Virus record (IMG/VR): IMGVR_UViG_3300042509_002617
Coordinates: 1 to 56,793 of that record
Strand: one strand, 5' to 3'
Length of the DNA: 56,793 nt
DNA from: a virus
Within the stretch, counting starts at the first letter, position 1. Each line of letters starts with the position of its first letter. The notes beneath the pieces are model-generated. The model worked only from the letters and a program-made list of their open reading frames with translations, did not search any database and had not been told where the DNA came from. Shown one piece after another: positions 37,370-46,174 of the stretch. Both the position numbers and the translations under genes were made by a program.

Positions 37370-38405
37370 CGCCTGGCAGGATGAAGACACCGTCGAGGCG
37401 TGGAGCTACGAAGCTCAGGCACTCGACGGGCGGGAGGTGCTCGACGTGCTGGCCACCACCAGCCCCGGCTGCCTGACCCAGACCGGCTACCCGTTCTCCG
37501 CCTGTCAGGCGGCGAGCGTGAAGGCCAAGGACCCCAGCAAGATGTCGGCGACGTTTGCCGTGGTCACCCGTGGGAAGGCCCCCAACCGGCACGGCAACAT
37601 GGTGCAGATTGCCGAGGGCCCGAACGGCCGCGGCATGACCATCGACGACTGGGCGGCCAACCCGGTGGTGCTGTTCGATCACGGCATGGGGCTCTCGATG
37701 CCCATTGGCACGGCCATGCGTGACGGCGAGCTGTACTGGCGGGCCTCGAAGAATCAGGCGGTCAGCACGGTGTTTTTCTCGCAGTCTCTCCCCGAGGCGG
37801 CGGCGATCTACGCCCTGATTGACGAGGGAATTCTTCGCGCGGCCTCCGTGCAGTTCATCCCCACCAAGGCAATGCGGCTGAACATGAAGAACGACAAGCT
37901 CCCGGACGGGGTGCAGTCGCTCGACTACGCCGGGTACGACTTCGTTGAGAGCCAGCTTCTGGAATGGTCGGTCGTGGCGATCCCGGCCGACCCGGGAGCC
38001 CTGAAGAAGTCGCTCGATGCGGGTAAGGTCGCTGGGCAGAAGATCGGCGCAGGTCTGAAGTGGGCTCTCGCCCAACGGCTGGCCCCGACTCCCGCGCAGG
38101 GGATCGGCGTGACCTTCGACAAGGCCGAACCCGCCGCGACTGAAAATGGCGAAACTGTTCGCCATTCCCAAACCAGTGTTGACAGCACTGGGGATAAATC
38201 TACCCTTGCTCCATCTGTGGTGGTCGACGCGATCGACTACCGCGAGTTGGCTGGCAAGGTTCGCCAGTCACTGTCCCAGCCAGAGCCGACGATCGACGCG
38301 GCGGCAGTGGTGAAGGAAGTGCAGTCAGTGCTCGGAGGTCTGACAGTCGTCGCTCAGGGACAGCAGTCCCTGGCCAAACGGCTGGCCCAGATCGCCGGAC
38401 ACTGA
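37206..38405 (+). CDS. HK97-family prohead protease
   Basis: A 399-residue protein. PVVLFDHGMGLSMPIGTAM (about 155-173), AASVQFIPTKA and LLEWSVVAIPADP mark the HK97-type prohead serine protease fold, with the His in FDHG and a Ser in the SVQF strand as likely catalytic residues. The C-terminal 130 residues may act as a scaffold. It matures the prohead by cleaving capsid and scaffold. GGAGG precedes ATG 37206. The operator at 38172 lies inside this gene. Confidence 0.88.
   Translation: MSNTDLIQLTPSQLKGLLRRERRVGSRQRQRAPQPGQPLPVPQGGIRLANPLGVDAWQDEDTVEAWSYEAQALDGREVLDVLATTSPGCLTQTGYPFSACQAASVKAKDPSKMSATFAVVTRGKAPNRHGNMVQIAEGPNGRGMTIDDWAANPVVLFDHGMGLSMPIGTAMRDGELYWRASKNQAVSTVFFSQSLPEAAAIYALIDEGILRAASVQFIPTKAMRLNMKNDKLPDGVQSLDYAGYDFVESQLLEWSVVAIPADPGALKKSLDAGKVAGQKIGAGLKWALAQRLAPTPAQGIGVTFDKAEPAATENGETVRHSQTSVDSTGDKSTLAPSVVVDAIDYRELAGKVRQSLSQPEPTIDAAAVVKEVQSVLGGLTVVAQGQQSLAKRLAQIAGH
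38172..38192. promoter_or_regulatory. 21-bp inverted-repeat operator inside the protease gene
   Basis: ACCAGTGTT-gac-AGCACTGGG matches the consensus at 16 of 18 arm positions, with a perfect left arm and TTGACA through the centre. No -10 lies at 16-18 bp, so this may be a transcription-blocking site and not a promoter operator. It is about 290 bases ahead of the capsid gene. Confidence 0.6.
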
Positions 38406-38458
38406 AAAACCCGTTTCAGTTTTCCCATTGGCCCATAACTAGGGCCCGGAGAAACACC

Positions 38459-39949
38459 ATGAGTCTCGCGACTGCCGCCGCTCCGGCCCCCGAAGCGGCC
38501 ACTCCCGCCAGCAATGGACAGGCGGAACTGTTGTCCGCGATTCGGCAGACGGTGTCTGACCAAATCGCTCCCATCCAGCAGGCCCACGCGGCTCTGCAGA
38601 CGCAGGTCGAGAGCCTGCTGAAGCCCACGCCCCAGGCCCAGTCGGCCGCATCGAGCCTGTTCGGTGCTCCGGGGGCTGCCCCTGGAATCCGACAGGGTGA
38701 AGACCCGCTGGGGTCCCGTGGCTACTCGTTCGCCAAGGCGGCTGCCCTCCGGCAGAACGCCATCAGCCGCGATCAATGCAAGGTCGAGCTGCAGATGCAC
38801 GACTTGCTGTCGACCGTGATGCGGCAGCAGGGGTTCGTGCCGGATGCGGGCGATTCGATTCTGGTTCCGCTGTGGATCGATGGCATTCCCGGCCTCTCGA
38901 CCACTCAACGGGCTGAGGTGCGGGCGACGATTCAGCAGGGCGTGCATGGCCTCGACATGGACCATGTGCGACAGGTGGCCAGGGCTGCGGCCATTCGACA
39001 GGGCCTGTCGCAGTACGACGACACCGGTCTCGGCGTGCTGCTCGGCCCCACCACGATGGGTGACCTGGTCGATCTGATCCGGGCGAAGGAAGTCTTCAGC
39101 CGCGCCGGGTCGACTCAGCTGGCTCTGCCGCCCAACGGTCGGCTGCGGTTCCCCCGCCAGACCGGTGCGACCACCGCGTACTGGGTGGGCGAGTCGGGCA
39201 CGGTCACGTCGAGCGAGCCCACTTCGGGCGACATCGACATGATCGCCAAGAAGCTGGCCACGCTGGTCAAGCTGCCGAACGAGTTGCTGCGGTTCGGCAA
39301 CCCGTCGGTCGAGGCGTTCGTCCGCAACGACATGGCCCGTGTCATGGCTCTGGCGGCGGACGCGGCGTTCCTGGTTGGTCCGGGGTCGACCGTTCGGCCC
39401 AAGGGCTTGCTCTCGTACGCTGGCGTGCAGTCGCACACCGCGAGCACGGTCGGCACCGACGGCAACACGTTCGAGCCCGAGGACGTCAACCTCATGCTCG
39501 GCAAGTTGCAGGAAGCCAACCACGACACCGACGGTCTTGGCGCGGCGTGGGTCATGCGTCCCCTGATGCGGGCCGGGCTCAGCAATCGCCGGGCGTCGGT
39601 CTACAACGGGACCACAGTCGTCGCCAAGGGCGAGTTCCTGTTCGACATGGACCGCGGTGCTCAGCAGAACGGCATGCAGGGTCGGCTGTCGGGCTCCCCG
39701 ATCGTCACGTCGACGCAGGTGCCGAACAACCGCACCAAGGGTTCCGGCACCACCCTCACGCAGATCCTGTGTGGTGTGTTCGCGCATCACATGATCGGCC
39801 GTGTGGGCGTGGCGGAGTTCGCCACCTCGACCCAAGGCGACACGCCGTTCACGACCGACCAGACCTGGATGCGGGTCATCCAGCATATGGACGCCGGTCT
39901 CCGGTATGAGGATGCGTTCATCCAGTGCGACCAGATCATCAACGGCTGA
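38459..39949 (+). CDS. Major capsid protein (HK97 fold)
   Basis: A 496-residue protein. Residues about 1-95 form a helical, probably cleaved delta/scaffold region. The rest shows HK97 capsid features: RFPRQTGATTAYWVGESGTV, KKLATLVKLPNELLRFGNPSVEAFV, AADAAFLVGPGSTVRPKGLL, AAWVMRPLMRAGL, and a C-terminal P-domain strand. It is the main shell subunit, after the protease gene as usual. Confidence 0.93.
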   Translation: MSLATAAAPAPEAATPASNGQAELLSAIRQTVSDQIAPIQQAHAALQTQVESLLKPTPQAQSAASSLFGAPGAAPGIRQGEDPLGSRGYSFAKAAALRQNAISRDQCKVELQMHDLLSTVMRQQGFVPDAGDSILVPLWIDGIPGLSTTQRAEVRATIQQGVHGLDMDHVRQVARAAAIRQGLSQYDDTGLGVLLGPTTMGDLVDLIRAKEVFSRAGSTQLALPPNGRLRFPRQTGATTAYWVGESGTVTSSEPTSGDIDMIAKKLATLVKLPNELLRFGNPSVEAFVRNDMARVMALAADAAFLVGPGSTVRPKGLLSYAGVQSHTASTVGTDGNTFEPEDVNLMLGKLQEANHDTDGLGAAWVMRPLMRAGLSNRRASVYNGTTVVAKGEFLFDMDRGAQQNGMQGRLSGSPIVTSTQVPNNRTKGSGTTLTQILCGVFAHHMIGRVGVAEFATSTQGDTPFTTDQTWMRVIQHMDAGLRYEDAFIQCDQIING

Positions 39950-40011
39950 TCGCGGTCTGACGCCTGACGCCTGATTTCTTCACACACCATTTGCCCTGAG
40001 GGGATTGAACC

Positions 40012-40416
40012 ATGAGTGTTTCGTTTGATGCACGCAACCAGCTGGGGGGAGGCCCCAGCCAACTGCCGGGGAGTACTGCCCTGTCCGGCACGACTGCCGC
40101 CAACGGCAGCTCGGTCGACTGTGACCTGATCGACGGGCCGATCACCCTGTTCGTGTTCACCGGGACGGCCACCGGATCGCCGACCAGCTTTTCTGTGGCT
40201 GCCAAGCTGCAGGAGAGCGACGACGGGTCGAGCGGCTGGACCGATTTGGCCACGCAGGAAACCCTGTCGATGACCTCCGGCGGGTCTCGCGGTGCTCTGC
40301 GGGGAATCCGCACCAAGCGGTATTGCCGCAGCGTGCTGACCCCGGCGTTCGTCGGCGGATCGTCGCCGACGGTGCCGACCACCAGTTTTGTGACCGGAAA
40401 CCTGCGGCGGACCTGA
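40012..40416 (+). CDS. Head decoration-type protein
   Basis: A 134-residue Ser/Thr/Gly-rich, mainly beta protein (SFSVAAKLQESDDGSSGWTD, IRTKRYCRSVL). Its position directly after the major capsid gene, before a terminator, fits a highly expressed decoration or stabilisation protein. Inferred from position and composition. Confidence 0.55.
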   Translation: MSVSFDARNQLGGGPSQLPGSTALSGTTAANGSSVDCDLIDGPITLFVFTGTATGSPTSFSVAAKLQESDDGSSGWTDLATQETLSMTSGGSRGALRGIRTKRYCRSVLTPAFVGGSSPTVPTTSFVTGNLRRT

Positions 40417-40446
40417 TCCGTCGAGAGTCTTCTGTTTGCCCGCACC

Positions 40447-40487
40447 GGCCCGGGCTGTGGTGAGTGCCGCAGCCCGGGCCGTCTTTT
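40447..40487 (+). terminator. Intrinsic terminator after the capsid genes
   Basis: GGCCCGGGCTG (40447-40457) pairs perfectly with CAGCCCGGGCC (40470-40480), loop 12 bases, then GTC and four T (40484-40487). The 11-bp stem is very stable but the T-run is short. It may reduce read-through from the highly expressed capsid genes. Confidence 0.72.
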
Positions 40488-40498
40488 AGGAATCCTCG

Positions 40499-40777
40499 AT
40501 GCCTCGCACACTCGAACAAATCGACACGGCACTGACTGCCCTGCAAGGCACCGTCAACACACTGGCTGGCACGGTGGCGCAGCTCAACCGATCAGTGACG
40601 ACACTGACCACCGATCTGAACGGGCTCCGAAACGGGCTGGCGACGGTCCCCGCCCCAGCGACCTCACTGGCCAAGGCTGCCGCCAGCCTGGAGGCCATCC
40701 ACGGGCACCTGGCCCCGCTGGCTGACCATGCCAAGGCGATCCTCAAGGTGCAAGCCGGTTCGATGGGGGTTGGCTGA
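40499..40777 (+). CDS. Small coiled-coil protein (92 aa)
   Basis: A 92-residue helical protein with hydrophobic heptads (LTALQGTVNTLAGTVAQLNR). It is likely a trimeric or dimeric structural accessory of the head region. The next gene starts at its final base. No family recognised. Confidence 0.55.
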   Translation: MPRTLEQIDTALTALQGTVNTLAGTVAQLNRSVTTLTTDLNGLRNGLATVPAPATSLAKAAASLEAIHGHLAPLADHAKAILKVQAGSMGVG

Positions 40778-41286
40778 TGAACAACGGATATCTCCTTGTC
40801 CCCGGACGTGCCTGGCCAGTTGGTGTGGAGTTCCCCTCAGCTGCGGTCTTGGTGCCGGAGGGGACAACCAACATTCGTTTTTCGCTGGTGTCCTACCAGC
40901 CGACTCGCGAAAGGCCGCAATTTGGCGGCCGAATGCAGGCGCTGTGGACCGATGCGACGAAGAGCCGCCTTGCTCGCGCTGGAGTGTGGCAGCTCTTACC
41001 CCGCGACGCATGGGACCCGATTGAGCTGGCGGAAGGCTTGCCCAAAGCGGGCCACGAGGTGGGTCAAGCCAACGGAATCGTCCCCCACAACGTTGGGGCG
41101 TTCGAATACGACCCGCGAGACAGTCCGGCTGTCGATGGAAACGACCGTCCCGAGTGGGCTACCCACGCTCTGGTGATCTACGAGCTGTGGGGCGGGAACA
41201 ACGGCAGTGAGGTGCATGTTTCCGTGGTGGCGGAGGCATTTGCGGCACAGCCGGGCGGCGAGATGACTCCGCTGGAGTTTTCCTGA
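40777..41286 (+). CDS. Hypothetical structural-region protein (169 aa)
   Basis: A 169-residue soluble protein with beta-strand pattern (VLVPEGTTNIRFSLVSYQPT, HVSVVAEAFAAQPG). It resembles small head or decoration proteins only by position. It overlaps both neighbours by one base. No family recognised. Confidence 0.55.
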   Translation: MNNGYLLVPGRAWPVGVEFPSAAVLVPEGTTNIRFSLVSYQPTRERPQFGGRMQALWTDATKSRLARAGVWQLLPRDAWDPIELAEGLPKAGHEVGQANGIVPHNVGAFEYDPRDSPAVDGNDRPEWATHALVIYELWGGNNGSEVHVSVVAEAFAAQPGGEMTPLEFS

Positions 41287-42674
41287 TGCCGATTGTCCAG
41301 ACCAAGGTCCAAGCGATCACCAGCTCGTCCAACAGCCATCAGGTGCAGTTCGCCGCCCCTGTAACGCTGGGCAACTGGGTGGTGATCATTTGGAGACAGT
41401 TCACCACCGGCAGAACTCCTGGCGTGCCGTCTCCTGCGGCAGGCACGTGGAGCGGTGTGCAGGACTTTCTGGCGACCCCCGGCGGGACATCTGGCCGAAT
41501 CTATTGCTGGTCCGCTCAGCAGACTGGGGCGGCGACCGACACGTACACGATCACGATTTCCGGGGGGCTCACCGGCCTCGGGGGAATTGTGGCCTACGAG
41601 CTGTCTGGGGTCGACGTGACCGGCACGCCACGGGGCGCACGCGGTACGCAAACCCTATCAAGTACGACCTCCTGGAATCTGATCGCGTCCCCCGGGATCT
41701 CTCTCACCAGTGGGGACGTCATCATCGGGGCGGCTGGCGTTGACGCCGCCTCATGGGGCACCCTGACGGCCCCGAGCGGATTCGACACTGAGCACAGCTC
41801 GACGGTGTCACCGTGGACGTCGACGTGGGTCGGTGACCGCACGACTGCGGGCAGCGGCATCACGGGGGCGGCCAGCAACACGACGAGCCGGGTAATCTAC
41901 ACCGGGTATCAGGTCTACCTGCAGGCATCATCCGGCACATCGATCTCGGTGTCCGACTCCGGCAGCGGCTCGGACGCCGCGCCGTCGATCTCGTGCAGCC
42001 TGTCGCAAGAGGAAACCAGTTCAGGCACTGACGGAAGCCCCTCAATCTCGTGCAGCTTGTCCCAGGCCGACAGCGGGGCGGGGCTCGATTCTGCTCCGTC
42101 GTGCTCCGTCTCGCTGTCCCTCCTGGAGTCGTCGCAGGCGTCGGATTTTCTCGGCACTCTCGATGTGCTGCTGGCGGCGATCACCGACAGCGGAAGCGGT
42201 TCGGACTTCGTCGCCCAGATCCAGCAAGGGATTCTGATTGCGATCGCGGAGGCTGGTCTCGGGACCGACGCGATCACCAATCTGGCCTGTTCGTTGTCGA
42301 CCGCGGACGACTGCACCGGGGCAGATGAGGCGGCGGTGTCCGTCCAGTTGCAACAGATCCTCGACGCCTGTGTGGGCTCGGACACCGTCGAGTGTGCCGC
42401 CAGCCTGTCGCTGATCGAAACCGCCGCGGGTGTCGAGGCGGTCGCCTGCTCCGTGCAGCTCTCCCTGTCGGACTCAGCCACGGGGCTCGACCTGCTGACC
42501 AGTTTGGCGGCTGTCATCGCCATCGCGGAGCAATGCAACGGGATCGACACGATCAACGTGCAGACCGGTAGCGCCAGCTCTGGCCGGGTCGCCACGATCT
42601 CATTCACCGCGCAGGCCAAGTCTGCGGCGTTCGCACCTGCCGCCAAGTCCGCCACTTTCACCCCCACCACCTGA
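41286..42674 (+). CDS. Structural protein with about eleven 19-20-residue repeats
   Basis: A 462-residue protein. The first 215 residues are a beta-rich domain. Residues about 218-435 are about eleven tandem repeats with the pattern x-D/E-x-G/S-x-G-x-D followed by alternating hydrophobic residues, e.g. SDSGSGSDAAPSISCSL and ITDSGSGSDFVAQIQQGIL. The C terminus is Ala/Lys-rich. The repeats suggest an elongated beta-solenoid or fibre on the virion surface, perhaps a head fibre given its place between capsid and connector genes. Confidence 0.65.
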   Translation: MPIVQTKVQAITSSSNSHQVQFAAPVTLGNWVVIIWRQFTTGRTPGVPSPAAGTWSGVQDFLATPGGTSGRIYCWSAQQTGAATDTYTITISGGLTGLGGIVAYELSGVDVTGTPRGARGTQTLSSTTSWNLIASPGISLTSGDVIIGAAGVDAASWGTLTAPSGFDTEHSSTVSPWTSTWVGDRTTAGSGITGAASNTTSRVIYTGYQVYLQASSGTSISVSDSGSGSDAAPSISCSLSQEETSSGTDGSPSISCSLSQADSGAGLDSAPSCSVSLSLLESSQASDFLGTLDVLLAAITDSGSGSDFVAQIQQGILIAIAEAGLGTDAITNLACSLSTADDCTGADEAAVSVQLQQILDACVGSDTVECAASLSLIETAAGVEAVACSVQLSLSDSATGLDLLTSLAAVIAIAEQCNGIDTINVQTGSASSGRVATISFTAQAKSAAFAPAAKSATFTPTT

Positions 42675-42681
42675 GGAAACC

Positions 42682-43239
42682 ATGACGCTCCTGAAAGAAC
42701 TGATCCGGCGACTTGCCAAGCACATGGAGGTTGCCGGTTCGCTGGCCCGGGCGGCCCTGCTGCGGGAACGATTCCGGTACCGCACGGAATGGACCATCAC
42801 GAAGTACGCCAGCGACGCGGACTTCGCGGAGGGCCGCGCTTACGAGGTGTGTCCGCTCCCGGGGAACGTCCTGGTGAACGGCGGTCTGCAGCTCATGATC
42901 GATCTGCTGATCGGGGCCGGGGGAACGGTCTACAGCAACGCCAACGCCTATCTGGGGGTCGGTGACAGCTCGACGGCCGAGGGGGCCAGCCAGACCGATC
43001 TGCAGGCCACCACCAACAAGCTGCGCAAGGCCATGTCGGCGAGCTACCCGGCGCGCTCCAGCCAGACCGTGACGTTCCGGGCGGCGTTCGGTTCGAGCGA
43101 TGCCAACCATGCGTGGAATGAGTTCGCTGTTTTCAACGCCTCGACAGCCGGCACCATGCTGAACCGCAAGGTCAGCTCCCAAGGGACCAAGGCCAGCGGC
43201 CAGACCTGGACCCTCGACCTCGCCATCACGTTTTCCTGA
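42682..43239 (+). CDS. Phage structural protein (185 aa)
   Basis: A 185-residue protein. VNGGLQLMIDLLIGAGGT, YLGVGDSSTAEGASQTDL and VTFRAAFGSSDANHAWNEFA are features of a family of small phage virion proteins often near head or tail fibres. It probably adopts a beta-sandwich. It lies between the repeat protein and the connector. Precise role unknown. Confidence 0.65.
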   Translation: MTLLKELIRRLAKHMEVAGSLARAALLRERFRYRTEWTITKYASDADFAEGRAYEVCPLPGNVLVNGGLQLMIDLLIGAGGTVYSNANAYLGVGDSSTAEGASQTDLQATTNKLRKAMSASYPARSSQTVTFRAAFGSSDANHAWNEFAVFNASTAGTMLNRKVSSQGTKASGQTWTLDLAITFS

Positions 43240-43251
43240 TCGGATCTCCCC

Positions 43252-44202
43252 ATGTGGACCGTCAACCAGAATGACAGCTTCCGAATCCCGGTCTCGTTCA
43301 AGGACGAAGCCGGGGTCGCGGTCGCCCCCACGTCGATCTCCTACACGATCCTCGACGTGGAGACTGGGACCACGGTCCGCGCGGCGACTCCGGTCACTCC
43401 CGCGGCGTCCTCGATCACGATCACCCTGACCTTCGACGACACCGCCCTGGTCGGCTCGGGGCGGAGGTCAGAGGAACGCCTCCTGCGGGTGACTGCGGTC
43501 TACGGCACGGATGCGGCTGGTGACCCGATCCAGAAGACTGACGAGTATGCGTTCCTGGTAGTCAAGCTGGGGCTCACGACTCTGTCGCGGCTCAAGCTGG
43601 CTCTCGGGAAGTCGGTGACCGACACCAGCGAAGATGACAAGCTCCTGACTCTGCTCGATGCGGCGGAGGCAACGGTCGCCCGCTACCTCAACCGGAACCT
43701 GCTGCAGGCGACCTACACCGAGTACTTCGACGGCATGGGGCGTCCGACGCTGGTCCTCTCGCATCGTCCGGTGGTCTCGGTGACTGGGGTCTGGGTCGAC
43801 CCGGTCGGGTACTACGGCCAGTCTGCTGGCGGGTTCGCGGCCTCGACCGCACTCACCCAGGGGCAGGACTGGGCGTTGATGGCTCCCGGGACCAACGAGA
43901 AGAACCCCGGGACCCTCAAGATGCTCTCCGCCCTGTGGGACGGCACCGGCCTGTCCAATTGGCCCCAGGGGCAGGGGAACATCAAGGTGACGTACGTCGC
44001 GGGATACACCCAAGTCCCGGCCGATGTGTCTCAGGCGGTGGCGATGATCGTCGGCCAGATGATCGCCCAGGCGGGGAACGGTCTCCCGATGCAGTCCGAG
44101 ACGCTCGGCGAGTACTCGTACACCCTGTTGACCGGGGAGCCTGGCCAAATGATGGCGGGGGCGCGGCAACTGCTCAACGCCTATCGTGAGGTGGTCGTAT
44201 GA
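43252..44202 (+). CDS. Head-tail connector with N-terminal Ig-like domain
   Basis: A 316-residue protein. Residues 1-105 look like a BppU/Ig-like beta domain (FRIPVSFKDEAGVAVAPTSI, ASSITITLTFDDTALVG). Residues about 110-316 match gp6-like connectors: KLALGKSVTDTSEDDKLLTL, AEATVARYLNRNLLQ, and a C-terminal helix. It forms the adaptor ring under the portal. The extra N-terminal domain may decorate the neck. Confidence 0.78.
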   Translation: MWTVNQNDSFRIPVSFKDEAGVAVAPTSISYTILDVETGTTVRAATPVTPAASSITITLTFDDTALVGSGRRSEERLLRVTAVYGTDAAGDPIQKTDEYAFLVVKLGLTTLSRLKLALGKSVTDTSEDDKLLTLLDAAEATVARYLNRNLLQATYTEYFDGMGRPTLVLSHRPVVSVTGVWVDPVGYYGQSAGGFAASTALTQGQDWALMAPGTNEKNPGTLKMLSALWDGTGLSNWPQGQGNIKVTYVAGYTQVPADVSQAVAMIVGQMIAQAGNGLPMQSETLGEYSYTLLTGEPGQMMAGARQLLNAYREVVV

Positions 44203-44558
44203 GCCTCCAGAGCCTGCTCTCCCAGACCTGCACGATCCGCCGGGCATCGGTCTCGGTCGGGGCGACCGGCATCCCCTCGGTCACGTACACCGATCTGGAG
44301 ACCGGCGTGCGGTGTCTGCTGCAGGCAAAGGCGGGCCGCGCTCCCAACTCTGCGATGGGGCTCGACTTCGTGTTCGACGCGGTGCTGTTTGTCGGGCCAG
44401 ACACGGATCTCCAACCGGGCCAGAACGACGGCATCCACCCGGATCAGGTGGTCATCGGCGCGGCGACCTACACCGTGCAGGCGGTGATCGACCGGTCGGG
44501 GAAGCTCAACCACAAGACAGCCTATCTCAAGGGCTTCCGGCCCGTGGCAGGAGCGTGA
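44199..44558 (+). CDS. Head closure / head-tail joining protein
   Basis: A 119-residue beta-rich protein of the Phage_H_T_join type: LLSQTCTIRRASVSVGATGI at the start and a short helical tail. It overlaps the connector gene by ATGA. It seals the connector and binds the tail terminator. Confidence 0.8.
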   Translation: MSLQSLLSQTCTIRRASVSVGATGIPSVTYTDLETGVRCLLQAKAGRAPNSAMGLDFVFDAVLFVGPDTDLQPGQNDGIHPDQVVIGAATYTVQAVIDRSGKLNHKTAYLKGFRPVAGA

Positions 44559-44561
44559 AGC

Positions 44562-45104
44562 ATGCAAGTCACTCTCAATGGCCTGGACCGAGATATGAAG
44601 ACCTTCACCGAGGCTCTGCAGTTCTGGTCGGCCGAGACCCAGAAGCGGTTTCTGGTGGCCAACAAGCAGGCGGGGCAGTACTGGGTGGCCGAGGCGAAAA
44701 AGCGGGTGCCGGTCGATGAGGGGCGACTCAGGTCGTCGCTGCGGACCAACACCTACATCGACGGTGACGGGGTGATCGTCACCGAGGTCGGCAGCAACGT
44801 CGAGTACTCGAAACACCTCGAGTTCGGCACCAAGTGGATTGCCGGAGGGGCCGTGAAGGAACTCGGGCTGCGCCCCGACATCACGGACACCCAGGCGATC
44901 CACGATTGGCCAGCGAAGGACGCTGAGGCCACTGACGCCACATCCGCCATGATCGATTCGCGCGGGCGTCGACGAACAAAAGGCGGTCAGTTCGCGTCTG
45001 TGCAGGAACAGATGCCCTACCTGCGGCCCGCCTTCATGAAGATCCGGCAGTGGGTGATAGACCGATTCAACGCGGCGCTCGAGCCCCCGGACCCGAAGAA
45101 CTGA
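44562..45104 (+). CDS. HK97 gp10-like tail component
   Basis: A 180-residue protein. AKKRVPVDEGRLRSSLRTNT followed by VGSNVEYSKHLEFGTKWIAG is the HK97 gp10-like / minor tail protein signature. It acts at the head-tail interface during tail completion. Synteny with the next gene (tail terminator) supports the call. Confidence 0.9.
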   Translation: MQVTLNGLDRDMKTFTEALQFWSAETQKRFLVANKQAGQYWVAEAKKRVPVDEGRLRSSLRTNTYIDGDGVIVTEVGSNVEYSKHLEFGTKWIAGGAVKELGLRPDITDTQAIHDWPAKDAEATDATSAMIDSRGRRRTKGGQFASVQEQMPYLRPAFMKIRQWVIDRFNAALEPPDPKN

Positions 45105-45105
45105 C

Positions 45106-45549
45106 ATGCCACCCCAGAACCTCACCGAGATCTACCAGACCCTCCGCACGGCGATTGTCGGCAACGCGGGGGTGACGGCCCTGCTGTCGGCAGCGGATGC
45201 CGTGTATCAGGAGGGGGCTGCCGATGTGCGGATTGTGGCGCCGGCGATCATCATTCGGATCATGTCCGAGGGGCGGCAGATCCAGATTGATGGACAGGGC
45301 AAATTCCGGCCGGCGCTGCGGATCACCATCATGGCTCAGCAGACTGACCGGTGCCGTGCGATCGAAGCGGCGCTGCAGTCCGTCCTGGATATTCCCCGCA
45401 CGGTCTCCACCGCCCTGGTGGGGGCCACGATGCGGATCGAGAGCCTGATGCAGGTGGATGCCAACGAAGGGGCATCATTCCCCACCGCAGACCAGAGCCG
45501 GACATCGGTTCTGGAAACGGTCTGGAACTGTTCCGTTCGGGCGTTATGA
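45106..45549 (+). CDS. Tail terminator-like protein (DUF3168 type)
   Basis: A 147-residue protein. LTEIYQTLRTAIVGNAGVTALL and IIIRIMSEGRQIQIDG with the following ALRITIMAQQTDRCRAIEAA strand-helix unit resemble DUF3168 / tail-terminator proteins that cap the tail tube and join it to the head. It directly precedes the major tail protein, as expected. Confidence 0.75.
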   Translation: MPPQNLTEIYQTLRTAIVGNAGVTALLSAADAVYQEGAADVRIVAPAIIIRIMSEGRQIQIDGQGKFRPALRITIMAQQTDRCRAIEAALQSVLDIPRTVSTALVGATMRIESLMQVDANEGASFPTADQSRTSVLETVWNCSVRAL

Positions 45550-45557
45550 TCTGCCAT

Positions 45558-45585
45558 CACTGTTTCGGCACTGTTGAAACACTGT
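45558..45585. promoter_or_regulatory. Operator-like triple direct repeat (CACTGT, 11-bp phase)
   Basis: CACTGT occurs at 45558, 45569 and 45580, exactly 11 bp apart, in the 73-base gap before the major tail gene. It has the same geometry as the CACTGG array at 13516. It may be bound cooperatively on one face of the helix. Confidence 0.55.
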
Positions 45586-45622
45586 CCCCCAGTTGTCCCA
45601 AAACGGGACAGGAGAACGAGCC

Positions 45623-46141
45623 ATGCCCAAAAGCGTCGACAACATCACCTCCGGCCCCGCCAAGATCCTGCTCGGGGCGACGGAAATTCCACACACCGAG
45701 AACGGGGTTGCGATCAAGGTGTCCCCCAAGAACCGCATGCGGATGGTCGACAAGTTCGGCGTCGGCAATGTGGCGGTGATCCACACCGGCGACGACGTTC
45801 GGGTGAACACCTCCATCGCGGAATGGGCGGCCGACTCGCTCTCAATCGTCTACAACCCCGGAAACAACGCCACCGCCGCGACAGGCTCGGGATCGGGGGT
45901 GCGGTACATCGGGATCGGTCGGTCTGCCGGGTACATCTACACCACGACCACGATGGATGTCGTGCCGTTCCTGACCGCGGACGCGGGGCGTGGGGCGTTC
46001 TTCGAAAAAGTGACCCCCATCGGGGAGTTCACCCTCGACCACAAGCCTGAGAACGACCGCATCTTCGCCTGCGAGTGGGTCGCACTGGTGAAAGAGAGCA
46101 ACACCGACGGCGAGCTGATCGGCAAGATCCGGCTGCCGTGA
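45623..46141 (+). CDS. Major tail protein
   Basis: A 172-residue protein after the tail terminator and before the tail chaperones, the canonical major-tail position. It is beta-rich (GPAKILLGATEIPHTENGVA, VTPIGEFTLDHKPENDRIFA), consistent with a tube protein. GGAG precedes ATG 45623. The call rests mainly on order and composition. Confidence 0.75.
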   Translation: MPKSVDNITSGPAKILLGATEIPHTENGVAIKVSPKNRMRMVDKFGVGNVAVIHTGDDVRVNTSIAEWAADSLSIVYNPGNNATAATGSGSGVRYIGIGRSAGYIYTTTTMDVVPFLTADAGRGAFFEKVTPIGEFTLDHKPENDRIFACEWVALVKESNTDGELIGKIRLP

Positions 46142-46174
46142 TTCGCCTGACCTGAACCTTCCCGGGAGTCGCAC

